64,000 nt of DNA from Rhizobium viscosum (GTDB lineage: Bacteria > Pseudomonadota > Alphaproteobacteria > Rhizobiales > Rhizobiaceae). A program made the translations under genes and the position numbers. The stretch's first letter is position 1; each line of letters starts with the position of its first letter. The notes below the pieces were generated by a model that did not search any database, was not told the origin of the DNA, and saw only the letters and a program-made list of their open reading frames with translations. The stretch spans positions 1 to 64,000 of the forward strand of contig NZ_JADBEC010000001.1 of NCBI RefSeq assembly GCF_014873945.1, read 5' to 3'. Positions 54,289 through 64,000 of the stretch are shown in pieces.

Positions 54289-54531
54289 TTAGGACGCTGC
54301 TTCTTCGCTCTCGAACATCTGCATTGGCTGACCAGGCATGATTGTCGAGATCGCGTGCTTATACACGAGCTGCGAATGTCCGTCACGACGGAGAAGAACA
54401 CAGAAATTGTCGAAAGATGTGACAACGCCTGTGAGTTTTACGCCGTTAATCAGAAAGATTGTCAGGGAAATCTTTTGCTTGCGTACAGTATTGAGAAATA
54501 AGTCCTGCAGATTCTGAGAACGTTCCGCCAT
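54289..54531 (-). CDS. hfq: RNA chaperone Hfq
   Basis: An 80-residue Sm-like protein that forms hexamers and pairs sRNAs with mRNAs. Sm1 motif [29 protein letters not shown] (fragment [15 protein letters not shown]) and Sm2 [10 protein letters not shown] are clear; the C-terminal tail is short, as usual in rhizobia. ATG at 54531 gives the rhizobial length; upstream in-frame residues do not fit. In rhizobia it controls nifA expression among much else, which suits its location in the ntr neighbourhood. Confidence 0.97.
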
Positions 54532-54641
54532 CGCGCCGCTTCTTTCTTTATTGCCGGCCTGATCAAGCCGGTAGAATATCAATCAACCTCTCCAGCAAGG
54601 CAGGTGGCACCCTCATTCCTCCTGCCCAGCAAATCTTGGTA

Positions 54642-55505
54642 TCAAATCGTAATCTTTTCCGCAACGTCGAAAAAGGCTTCCCGAATATTCTGCGAAAGGC
54701 TTCCGGGATGACCATTCGCAATCGCCTGTCCATCAACGGAAACGACCGGAAAACAAATGCTTGTGGCAGCGGTGATGAAGACCTCGCGGGCTGCCATCAT
54801 CTCCGAAACGGAGAACTTCCGCTCGACGATCTTGACCCCCAATTTGGCTGCGACATCGATGAGAGTCGTACGCGTGATACCCCGCAGGATGCCATGGTCG
54901 GCCGGCCGCGTTACCAGCGTACCATCGGCATCGACGATCCAGACATTGGTCGCAGCCCCCTCTTTCACCATGCCCTCGGCATCGATGTAGATCGCTTCCT
55001 GGGCGCCGGCTTCCTTCGCCTGCTGGCGCGCAAGCGCGTTCGACAGCAGCCCGACCGACTTGATGTCGACGCGGTCCCAGCGGTTGTCAGGAACAGTAAT
55101 CGCCTTGATGCCAGTGGCGTTCTTCCTGGCGATGACGGACGGATCGGTGCTCTTGGCCGTCACGACGATCGAGGGCGGAGTGCCGTCCGCCGGGAAGACA
55201 TGGTCACGGCGGGCAACGCCGCGTGTCACCTGCAGGTAGAAAAGGCCGTTGCGGACGTGGTTGCGGCGCAGCGTCTCGCGAATCACCTGCGTCAGCGCTG
55301 CACGGCTCATCGGCCAGGCGATGCGCAATTCTCCGAGCGACCGGTCGAGCCTGTTCAGATGTCGGGTCAGATCGACGATCAGACCGTGACGAACCTCGCA
55401 AACCTCATAGACACCATCGGCAAACTGGTAGCCGCGATCCTCCACGTGCACCATGGCGTTGGAATGCGGCACGTAGCGTCCATTCACATAGGCAATTCTT
55501 GGCAT
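54642..55505 (-). CDS. dat: D-amino acid aminotransferase (class IV PLP)
   Basis: A 287-residue class IV aminotransferase interconverting D-alanine and D-glutamate with 2-oxo acids. The PLP lysine is K149 in RVDIKSVGLLSN; the phosphate-binding and substrate elements EGAATNVWIV and LRGITRTTLIDVA are typical. Class IV also includes BcaT and aminodeoxychorismate lyase; the overall length and the DRGYQFADGVYEV N-terminus favour D-amino-acid transaminase. It lies between ntrX and hfq, the common rhizobial order. Confidence 0.9.
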   Translation of the reverse strand: MPRIAYVNGRYVPHSNAMVHVEDRGYQFADGVYEVCEVRHGLIVDLTRHLNRLDRSLGELRIAWPMSRAALTQVIRETLRRNHVRNGLFYLQVTRGVARRDHVFPADGTPPSIVVTAKSTDPSVIARKNATGIKAITVPDNRWDRVDIKSVGLLSNALARQQAKEAGAQEAIYIDAEGMVKEGAATNVWIVDADGTLVTRPADHGILRGITRTTLIDVAAKLGVKIVERKFSVSEMMAAREVFITAATSICFPVVSVDGQAIANGHPGSLSQNIREAFFDVAEKITI

Positions 55506-55581
55506 CGAAAACCTGTTTGGGAAAACCTGCTTGGGGCAAAAGAAGAGAACCGGCGCGACTTGAGCCCGCGCCGGAAAAAAA

Positions 55582-56946
55582 TCAGACGCCGAGCGACTTC
55601 AGTTTGCGGTGCAGCGCCGAGCGCTCCATGCCGACGAATTCGGCCGTGCGGGAGATGTTGCCGCCGAAGCGGTTGATCTGGGCGATCAGGTAATCCTTCT
55701 CGAACATCTCGCGGGCTTCGCGCAACGGCAGCGTCATGATGTGATAGTCGTTCTTGGCCGAGACCTTCGGCAGCATGTCACCGAGATCGGTCGGCAGCAT
55801 GTCTGCGGTGATCGGAGCATCCGGACCGTCGGTGCGGGCAAGGATCATCAGCCGCTCGATATTATTGCGGAGCTGACGGATATTGCCCGGCCAGTCATGG
55901 GCCTGCAGCACGGCCATGGCGTCATCACCGATGCGGCGCGGCCGGATGCCCGCCTGTTCGGAAATCTGACGCATGAGCTGGTCGACGAGGAATGGAATGT
56001 CCTCACGGCGCTCGGCGAGCTGCGGCACGCGCACCGGCACCACTGCCAGGCGATGATAGAGATCCTCACGGAACCAGCCCTCGGCGATGCGGCTTTCGAG
56101 ATTGTAAGCGGTCGAGGAAATGATGCGCACATCGACCTTCACCCGCTTGGAGCCGCCGACACGCTCGAACTGCTGATCGACCAGTACGCGCAGGATCTTG
56201 TTCTGCGTTTCGCGCGGCATTTCGCCGACTTCGTCGAGATAGAGGATGCCGCGATGAGCCTCTTCGAGCGCGCCGATCTTGCGCGCCTGCCCTGGTGCAC
56301 CCTCGGTGCCGAACAGCGCTACTTCCATGCGGTCGGGTGTGATGTTGGCGGCATTGAGCGCCACGAAGGGGCCGTTGGCACGCATCGACTTCTTGTGGAT
56401 CATACGCGCCACCAGTTCCTTGCCGGAGCCGGATGCACCGAAGATCATGATGCGGCTGTTAGTGGGCGCCACCTTTTCGATCGTTTGGCGCAGCTGCGAA
56501 ACAGCGACCGAGGTGCCGATCAGCTCCAGCGCATCGCCAGCGCGGCGCTTCAGCTCGACGTTTTCGCGCTTCAGCTTGGAATTTTCCAGCGCGCGCTCAG
56601 CGATCAGGATCAGGCGGTCGGCCTTGAACGGCTTTTCGATGAAGTCAAAGGCACCGCGCTTGATGGCGGAGACAGCCGTTTCGATGTTGCCGTGACCGGA
56701 TATCATCACCACGGGAAGCTCGGGATGGCGTGTCCTGATCTCGTCCAGCAGCGAGAGACCGTCGAGCTTGCTGCCCTGCATCCAGATATCGAGAAAGACG
56801 AGACGCGGCACGCGATCGGAAATTGCCGCCAGCGCACTGTCGCTGTCATGCGCCATGCGGGTTTCGTGGCCTTCATCCGACAGGATACCGGCAACGATCT
56901 CGCGAATGTCATGCTCATCATCGACGACGAGAATATCAGAGGCCAT
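55582..56946 (-). CDS. ntrX: Nitrogen-linked response regulator NtrX
   Basis: A 454-residue NtrC-family regulator: receiver domain with VDDEHDIREIV and phosphoacceptor Asp in LDIWMQG, AAA+ domain with Walker A GASGSGKELVARM and Walker B ILYLDEVGEMP, Fis-type HTH at the end (NISRTAEFVGMERSALHRKLKSLG, fragment ERSALHRKLKSL). The GAFTGA loop that contacts sigma54 is absent: the segment reads GTEGAPGQARKIGA, as reported for alphaproteobacterial NtrX. ATG 56946 follows AAGGAAA and overlaps ntrY by 11 bases, so NtrY and NtrX are coupled. Confidence 0.95.
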   Translation of the reverse strand: MASDILVVDDEHDIREIVAGILSDEGHETRMAHDSDSALAAISDRVPRLVFLDIWMQGSKLDGLSLLDEIRTRHPELPVVMISGHGNIETAVSAIKRGAFDFIEKPFKADRLILIAERALENSKLKRENVELKRRAGDALELIGTSVAVSQLRQTIEKVAPTNSRIMIFGASGSGKELVARMIHKKSMRANGPFVALNAANITPDRMEVALFGTEGAPGQARKIGALEEAHRGILYLDEVGEMPRETQNKILRVLVDQQFERVGGSKRVKVDVRIISSTAYNLESRIAEGWFREDLYHRLAVVPVRVPQLAERREDIPFLVDQLMRQISEQAGIRPRRIGDDAMAVLQAHDWPGNIRQLRNNIERLMILARTDGPDAPITADMLPTDLGDMLPKVSAKNDYHIMTLPLREAREMFEKDYLIAQINRFGGNISRTAEFVGMERSALHRKLKSLGV

Positions 56947-59203
56947 AAACGCTTTCCTTGTCATTGGCTGACGGGGCAGCGGCCACATCCCGGCGCGGCA
57001 GATGCACCCGGATCATGGCCCCTCTTCCCTGGTCAAAATCTGCGGGTGCATCGTGTAGTTCGAGCTGCCCGCCATGTTCCTCGATGATCTTCTTGACGAT
57101 GGCGAGGCCGAGGCCGGTGCCCTTCTCGCGCATCGTCATATAGGGTTCCAGAATGCTGTGGCGGTTCTCGACCGGCAGGCCGCGGCCATTGTCGATGATA
57201 TCGACGGTGAAGCGGTCGCGCGCTTCGTCCAGAGAGGCACGGACGAGGATCTTGCGCGCTTCGCGTTCCTCGCTCGGCACGGCCTCGATCGCTTCCACAG
57301 CGTTCTTGATGAGATTGCCGAAGGCCTGACCCAGCATGCGGCTGTCGAAGGCGCCTTCCAGCCGTTCTTCGCCAAGCTCCTGCAGGAAGGAGATATGGTT
57401 GTTGCCCATCTCGCGCAGGAAGATTGCGTCGTGAAGGATGGCGCGCAGGTCGCTCGGTTCCTTGGTCGGCTTCGGCATGCGGGCGAAGGCGGAGAATTCG
57501 TCGACCATGCGACCGATATCGCCGACCTGGCGGATGATCGTATCCGTGCACTGGTCGAAAACGGCGCGATCGTTCTCGTCGATCTGCTTGCCGTAACGAC
57601 GTTGGATGCGCTCGGCCGAAAGCTGGATCGGCGTCAGCGGATTCTTGATCTCGTGTGCGATGCGGCGGGCGACATCACCCCAGGCGGTGGAGCGCTGGGC
57701 GATAACGAGGTCGGTGATGTCATCGAGCGTGATGACATAGGATTCGCTTAAATCGCGCACTTCCTCGCGCGTCACCTGGACGCTGAGGGTGCGCACCGTG
57801 CCGCCGCGCACCAGTGCGATCTGCTTGCGGAAATCACCGCGGTAGCGTGTGGCAGCCTCCGTCAGCACCTGATCCACTTCGGGCGCGACTTCCGACAGCT
57901 GCTTGCCGAGCATTTCGTCGGCCTGCAGCGCCATCAGCGTTTCGGCAGAACTGTTGACGATGGTAATGCGCCGGTCCTGCTCGACACCGATGACGGCAGC
58001 CGTCACACCCGACAGAACGGCCTCGATGAAGCGGCGGCGATCGTCCACCTCATCTTTCGCCTCAAGGATTTCGTCCCGCTGCGTGCGGATTTCCGAGATC
58101 ATCTTGTTGAAGGTGCGCGACAGGCTGGCGACGTCGCCATCGACGGCGTGGACAGGCACGACGATATCCATGTTGCCCGATGCAACGCTGTCGGCAGCGG
58201 TAATCAGCAGGCGAATCGGCCGCACGATACGGTCGGCGACCGCAATCGCGGTCCAGATCGCCGCGAGAAGCACGATCAGAGCAAAGCCGATGTAGAGCAC
58301 TGCAAAGGCGATCTGCAGCGAGACGCGGCCGGCTTCCATCGAACGGTATTCGGTGGCGTTCTCCTCCATCATGCGCATGGCATTCATGACCTTGGGGTCG
58401 ACTGCGCGCACCGTATAGAGGAAGGTTCCGGGGATCGATTCCAGCCGGATGATGGCGCCGACAAGGTTGGTCACGCCGGGCGGGATCAGCGTCGGCTGGC
58501 CGGCAGCCGCCTTTTCCAGCGCATCCTGCGGAATAGCGGGCAGCGGTTTTTCCGTGGCGATGTCGGCCTGGACATTGACAGAGCCATCGCGCTCGACAAG
58601 GAAGGCGCCGAGCAGGCCGCGGCCCCTCGCCTGACGCGTCATCAACTCGCCGAAACCGGTCTTGTCGAGGCTGTAGAGAGCGCGGTTGCGCTCAAGATCG
58701 TTTGCCATCGAAACCGTCTGGCCCTGCAGATAGCTGGCGTTTTCCAGCATGTAGGCCTGGCCGATATTGCGGGACGAGCTGACGATCGCCTGGGTTCTCA
58801 GTGCAAACCAGCGGTCGAGACCGGCGTTCAGCGTGATACTGGCAAAGATAGCAACAAGGATCGCCGGCGTGATCGCGACGATCGAAAAGAGCACGACGAT
58901 CCGGATGTGCAGCCGCGCAGCGGCGCGTCCGCGCGTGCGGGCCTTGAAAAGCCGCGCGACTTCGCGCCCTATCAGCGCGATCAGGCCGAGGACGAAGAAG
59001 GAGTTGATGACGACAGAGCCGATGACGACATGCGAGGTCGGGGCAATCGGCGTGACACCCAGCAGCACGAAGAGCGTGACGGTCGCACAGACCAGCGCGC
59101 CACCGGCGAGCACCAGGCCGGGTACGGCAAACAGGGCGCGACGGTCGGTCACCGTTGTCACCGCCACATTCGCCGTTTCCGGCGATACCCCTTCTTCGTC
59201 CAT
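56936..59203 (-). CDS. ntrY: Nitrogen-linked sensor kinase NtrY
   Basis: A 755-residue membrane histidine kinase. Several N-terminal spans (about residues 25-140), a periplasmic loop, another span near 300, a HAMP segment (DRIVRPIRLLITAADSVASG), a PAS domain (about 380-500), then HisKA with phosphoacceptor His in [14 protein letters not shown] and the HATPase with NLIKNAVEA and KGTGLGLAIVKKIIEEHGG. Cognate regulator is NtrX. It follows ntrC by about 180 bases, with an inverted repeat at 59338-59373 between them. Confidence 0.96.
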   Translation of the reverse strand: MDEEGVSPETANVAVTTVTDRRALFAVPGLVLAGGALVCATVTLFVLLGVTPIAPTSHVVIGSVVINSFFVLGLIALIGREVARLFKARTRGRAAARLHIRIVVLFSIVAITPAILVAIFASITLNAGLDRWFALRTQAIVSSSRNIGQAYMLENASYLQGQTVSMANDLERNRALYSLDKTGFGELMTRQARGRGLLGAFLVERDGSVNVQADIATEKPLPAIPQDALEKAAAGQPTLIPPGVTNLVGAIIRLESIPGTFLYTVRAVDPKVMNAMRMMEENATEYRSMEAGRVSLQIAFAVLYIGFALIVLLAAIWTAIAVADRIVRPIRLLITAADSVASGNMDIVVPVHAVDGDVASLSRTFNKMISEIRTQRDEILEAKDEVDDRRRFIEAVLSGVTAAVIGVEQDRRITIVNSSAETLMALQADEMLGKQLSEVAPEVDQVLTEAATRYRGDFRKQIALVRGGTVRTLSVQVTREEVRDLSESYVITLDDITDLVIAQRSTAWGDVARRIAHEIKNPLTPIQLSAERIQRRYGKQIDENDRAVFDQCTDTIIRQVGDIGRMVDEFSAFARMPKPTKEPSDLRAILHDAIFLREMGNNHISFLQELGEERLEGAFDSRMLGQAFGNLIKNAVEAIEAVPSEEREARKILVRASLDEARDRFTVDIIDNGRGLPVENRHSILEPYMTMREKGTGLGLAIVKKIIEEHGGQLELHDAPADFDQGRGAMIRVHLPRRDVAAAPSANDKESVYGL

Positions 59204-59337
59204 TCAGCCTCTCTTCGGACGGCATTGCCGCCACGCCCAGCGAAAAGCCAGCCAAACGCCGGTTCGCGAAAACCGCCGTGCAAACGACTCGATCGTGGGC
59301 GAATGTCCAAAACCCTATGCGTGACCTTTAAGCAACG

Positions 59338-59373
59338 CATTGTGGCGAAAATGCAACGCATTTCGCCACAATG
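59338..59373. repeat. Inverted repeat between ntrC and ntrY
   Basis: Thirteen-bp perfect arms (59338-59350 with 59361-59373) extend to 16 bp with one bulge. It lies 14 bases past the ntrC stop and 135 bases before ntrY. No T run follows, so it may be a terminator/attenuator or a binding site. Confidence 0.6.
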
Positions 59374-59386
59374 TCAAGGTCAAAGG

Positions 59387-60834
<1,448 letters not shown>

Positions 60835-60838
<4 letters not shown>

Positions 60839-61989
60839 CGATTGGGTCCTGTCGAGCTTGCAATAGCGGCGTCATCAAGCGAGGTATCCTTGGAGGCCGG
60901 CATGAGGACGCGAAAAATAGTGCGGTTGTTCTGGCTGTCGCATTCGATGATGCCGCCATGATCGCCGATGATCTTGGCAACCAGGGCGAGGCCGAGACCG
61001 CTGCCATTAGGCTTGGTGGTGATGAAGGGGTCGAAGAGATGCGGCAAGAGGTCCGTCGGCACGCCGGGACCATTGTCGATGACGCAGAATTCCAGCGGCA
61101 GCGAGATTTTCTCGCGCGTGCCGGCGACCGAAAGACGGATGCCCGGGCGATAGGCCGTCGTCAGGATGATCTCGCCATCCGGCCGGTCACCAACGGCTTC
61201 GGCAGCATTCTTCACCAGATTGAGGAAAACCTGCACCAGCTGGTCGCGATTGGCGTAGACGGCCGGCAGCGACGGGTCGTAATTCTCTGTCACGCGGATA
61301 TTGCGCGCGAAGCCTGCCTTGGCAACGGCCTTCACATGATCGAGTACGGAATGGATATTGACCGGCACACGGTCGACCGGGCGTTCGTCGGAAAAGACTT
61401 CCATACGATCGACCAGCGAGACGATGCGATCCGTCTCGTCGCAGATCAGCCGCGTCAGGGCGCGGTCGTCATCGACGACGGACTGTTCGAGAAGCTGGGC
61501 AGCGCCGCGGATACCGGAGAGCGGGTTCTTGATCTCATGCGCGAGCATGGAGGCGAGCCCCGTGACCGAGCGGGCAGCTGCACGATGCGTCAGCTGCCGG
61601 TCGATCTTGTCCGCCATCGACCGCTCCTGGAAAACGACAACAACCGAGCCCGGCTCGGCAATGACAGGCGCAACATAGAGATCAACGAGCTTGTCCTGGC
61701 CGAGGCGCGGCGAGCTCAAATCGACTCGGTATTCATTGACCGGGGCCTTGCGTTCGCGCACCTGGTCGATCAAGGCGAGGAGCGGGCTGCCGAAGGGAAT
61801 GAAGGTCGAAATGCGGTAGCGGGAGAGATGCGCGGCACTGGCGCCAAAGAAGGCTTCGGCCTCCCAGTTGGCAAAGACGATGAAACCGCCCTCATCGACC
61901 ATGACGACAGGGTTCTGGATAGCGTTCAGCACTGCCATCGCCATGGTGTTGACCGCATTTTCAGGGGAAGTCGTGCCGTCCGTGCTCAT
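60835..61989 (-). CDS. ntrB: Nitrogen sensor kinase NtrB
   Basis: A 384-residue cytoplasmic histidine kinase/phosphatase controlled by PII. N-terminal PAS domain (about 15-120), HisKA with [19 protein letters not shown] (phosphoacceptor His near residue 152), HATPase with [13 protein letters not shown] and [18 protein letters not shown]. It has no membrane span. Start overlaps the dusB stop by four bases and its end overlaps ntrC. Confidence 0.97.
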
Positions 61990-63005
61990 GCCGCCTCCCG
62001 CCGCTCTACCGCACCTGCCGCCATCGCATCGCCGAAACGGGCGATCACATCATCAGGATCGCGCGATGTCATGATCGCAGCCTTTTCCTCGCCGGAAAGG
62101 TCCGGCGCGAAGCGCTCCAGATACCAGCCGAGATGTTTGCGGGCGTGCCTGACGGCAACCGCCTCGCCATAGAATTCCAACATCATGCTATAGTGCTCGA
62201 CGGCGATGGCCGCGATCTCCTCACGCTCGGGTTCACGGGCACCTGCCAGAACACCGGCATGCCACGGCCTGCCCTGGCTGCCACGGCCGATCATGACCGC
62301 ATCGGCGCCCGAGCGGCGCAGGATCTGCTGCGCATCCTCAGCCGTTTCAACATCGCCATTGGCGATCAGCGGCACGGAAATGACATCGCGCACGGGGCGA
62401 ATGGCATCCCAGTCCGCCCTGCCCGTATAAAACTGCATACGAGTGCGGCCATGGATGGTGATGAGTTGAACCCCCGCCTCTTCGGCACGCTTGGCTATAT
62501 GTGGCGCATTAATGGAATTCTCGTCCCAGCCGAGGCGCATCTTCAGCGTCACCGGGATATCGACTGCCTTGACGGTCGCCTCGATGAGTTCAAGCGCATG
62601 ATCGGGATCGCGCATCAGCGCCGAACCGGAATAACCGCCGATGACCTTCTTGGCCGGGCAGCCCATGTTGATGTCGATAATATCGGCGCCGTGATCGGCC
62701 GCGATCTTGGCAGCTTCGGCCATCCAGTGCGCCTCGCGGCCGGCAAGCTGCACCATATGCGGACGGAAACCGGCAGCTCGAAGGCGCGCCCAGGATTCGG
62801 CGGTATCGTTCACCAGTTCCCGGCTTGCCACCATTTCGGTCACGACGAGGCCCGCGCCATGGCGCCAGGCAAGCTCGCGGAATGGCATGTCCGTGACACC
62901 CGACATGGGCGCAAGCACAACGCGGTTCCGCACGGGCACGGGTCCGATTCGGAAAGGCGATGCGAGGTCCTTGGAAATCAAATGATTATCTTTCAGGCAC
63001 AGCAT
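61986..63005 (-). CDS. dusB: tRNA-dihydrouridine synthase DusB (NifR3)
   Basis: A 339-residue FMN enzyme that reduces uridine to dihydrouridine in t[20 protein letters not shown] near residue 30, the [20 protein letters not shown] stretch with catalytic Cys, and [10 protein letters not shown] are typical. It is the first gene of the nifR3-ntrB-ntrC operon known from rhizobia and Rhodobacter. ATG 63005 has no ribosome-binding site; TTG at 62981, before [12 protein letters not shown], is a credible alternative giving 331 residues. Confidence 0.93.
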   Translation of the reverse strand: MLCLKDNHLISKDLASPFRIGPVPVRNRVVLAPMSGVTDMPFRELAWRHGAGLVVTEMVASRELVNDTAESWARLRAAGFRPHMVQLAGREAHWMAEAAKIAADHGADIIDINMGCPAKKVIGGYSGSALMRDPDHALELIEATVKAVDIPVTLKMRLGWDENSINAPHIAKRAEEAGVQLITIHGRTRMQFYTGRADWDAIRPVRDVISVPLIANGDVETAEDAQQILRRSGADAVMIGRGSQGRPWHAGVLAGAREPEREEIAAIAVEHYSMMLEFYGEAVAVRHARKHLGWYLERFAPDLSGEEKAAIMTSRDPDDVIARFGDAMAAGAVERREAA

Positions 63006-63146
63006 GTAACTGCATTATTTTTAGCCATAGTTCTGCGGCTTGCCAAGAGGGTCCAGAGCGAATTGATATTTTTTGGGCAAATGCTGGAAAAGGTCCGAGC
63101 AAGACGATAGAGCAACTGACATCCATTCCGCATATTTCAGGGATTT

Positions 63147-64000
63147 ATGCTGCAAATGCATACTAAGCAACCGATATCGGCTGGAATTGTCGTCGTTGCG
63201 GCGGGCCGCGGCGAACGCGCCGGATCGTCAGAGGAAGGCCCCAAGCAGTACCGGATGATCGGCGGCAAACCGGTTATCGTCCACACGCTTGAAAACTTCA
63301 TGACATGGGAACCCGCGACACACATCGTCGTCGTCATCCATCCAGACGACGAAGCGCTTTTTGCCAGAGCGTCCCGGCACATCATCTCCGCAACGCCGAT
63401 CGAGACGGTTCACGGCGGCGCGACCCGACAGCAATCGGTGCTGGCCGGTCTTCGGCACCTTAAGGATAAGGGCATCAGCCATGTGCTCATCCATGATGCG
63501 GTGCGCCCCTTCTTCGATCACCAGCTTCTCGACCGGATCGCCGATACGCTTTCGGCCGGCGCGCCGGCCGTGTTGCCTGCGGTACCTGTTGCCGACACGC
63601 TGAAGCAGGCCAGCAGCGACGGAACCGTGCTCAGGACCATTCCGCGCGATCAGCTCTATGCGGCCCAGACGCCGCAATCCTTCGATTTTGCCACCATCCT
63701 CGAAGCGCATGAGAAGGCAGCGGAAAGCGGCAAGACGGATTTCACCGACGACGCCTCGATTGCCGAGTGGCTCGGTATTCCCGTGACGATCGTCGAAAGC
63801 GCTGCAAGCAACGTGAAACTGACAGTCAAGAGCGATATCACCATGGCCGACGATAAACTCTCGAGCGCCCGTATTCCCGATGTGCGGACCGGCAACGGCT
63901 ATGACGTGCATCAGCTCGAACCCGGCGACGGTGTAACGCTCTGCGGCGTCTTCATTCCGCATGACCAGAAGCTCAAAGGCCATTCGGATGCCGATGTGGC
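63147..64000 (+). CDS. ispDF: Bifunctional IspD/IspF (MEP pathway), N-terminal part
   Basis: The frame is open to the window end (284 codons). Residues 1-about 232 are IspD, 2-C-methyl-D-erythritol 4-phosphate cytidylyltransferase: [26 protein letters not shown] and AAQTPQSFD are seen. Then [11 protein letters not shown] begins IspF, 2-C-methyl-D-erythritol 2,4-cyclodiphosphate synthase, with the Zn-binding D-x-H and HSDADV. Fusion of the two is usual in alphaproteobacteria. ATGs at 63147 and 63156 are both possible; AGGGA lies upstream. Divergent from dusB. Confidence 0.95.
   Translation, partial: MLQMHTKQPISAGIVVVAAGRGERAGSSEEGPKQYRMIGGKPVIVHTLENFMTWEPATHIVVVIHPDDEALFARASRHIISATPIETVHGGATRQQSVLAGLRHLKDKGISHVLIHDAVRPFFDHQLLDRIADTLSAGAPAVLPAVPVADTLKQASSDGTVLRTIPRDQLYAAQTPQSFDFATILEAHEKAAESGKTDFTDDASIAEWLGIPVTIVESAASNVKLTVKSDITMADDKLSSARIPDVRTGNGYDVHQLEPGDGVTLCGVFIPHDQKLKGHSDADV

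Overview
This window looks like chromosome of a Rhizobium sensu stricto species (R. etli / R. leguminosarum / R. tropici group). The DNA is GC-rich. The gene set includes a phosphatidylcholine synthase (pcs) with the Pcs-type active-site motif, an IalB-family protein, the dusB(nifR3)-ntrB-ntrC-ntrY-ntrX nitrogen-control cluster followed by dat-hfq-hflX, and ispDF as a fusion. Intergenic spaces carry small palindromic mosaic repeats of the kind described from rhizobia (RIME-like). No insertion sequence, prophage, CRISPR array or rRNA is visible. There is one tRNA gene (Lys-TTT).

Layout. 1-4.9 kb: end of glnA, hspQ, an ialB-like gene, an orphan peptide-type solute-binding protein and a DsbA-like oxidoreductase. 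5-15.2 kb: DNA repair and cell-wall precursors (mfd-sdhE, divergent recG, a DUF502 membrane protein, glmS, glmU). 15.2-25.4 kb: two complete ABC importers on the minus strand, a galactofuranose-type ytfQRT-yjfF system with its own GntR regulator, and a BMP-type nucleoside importer. 25.5-29.3 kb: qor-pcs, divergent fpr, a second GntR regulator and a small DUF6429 gene. 29.4-32.6 kb: a MacA/MacB-type exporter. 32.9-43.3 kb: a sugar ABC transporter operon with an argininosuccinate-lyase-like enzyme and a PfkB kinase, transcribed away from a ROK repressor and a large PIG-L deacetylase. 43.5-45.2 kb: tRNA-Lys, small genes and a repeat-rich intergenic stretch. 45.2-51.1 kb: ccdA, a UbiH-like hydroxylase, and the sulfite-reduction operon cysG-DUF2849-cysI-DUF934. 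51.4-54.5 kb: a deaminase, mazG, hflX and hfq. 54.6-63 kb: dat, ntrX, ntrY, ntrC, ntrB and dusB. The window ends inside ispDF.

How the parts work together. glnA at one end and ntrBC/ntrYX at the other belong to nitrogen assimilation and its control. glmS and glmU sit side by side and make UDP-GlcNAc. cysG supplies the siroheme that the CysI-type reductase needs. The most unusual unit is the 32.9-43.3 kb block. It combines an importer, a kinase, a fumarase/aspartase-superfamily lyase, a deacetylase fused to a glutamine-amidotransferase-like domain, and a ROK regulator beside a clear 30-bp AT-rich dyad. It looks like a dedicated uptake and breakdown route for an N-linked sugar compound of unknown identity.

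Limits: calls rest on reading protein motifs and context by eye. Start codons were adjusted where a ribosome-binding site or family length argued for it. Transporter substrates are inferred from family membership.
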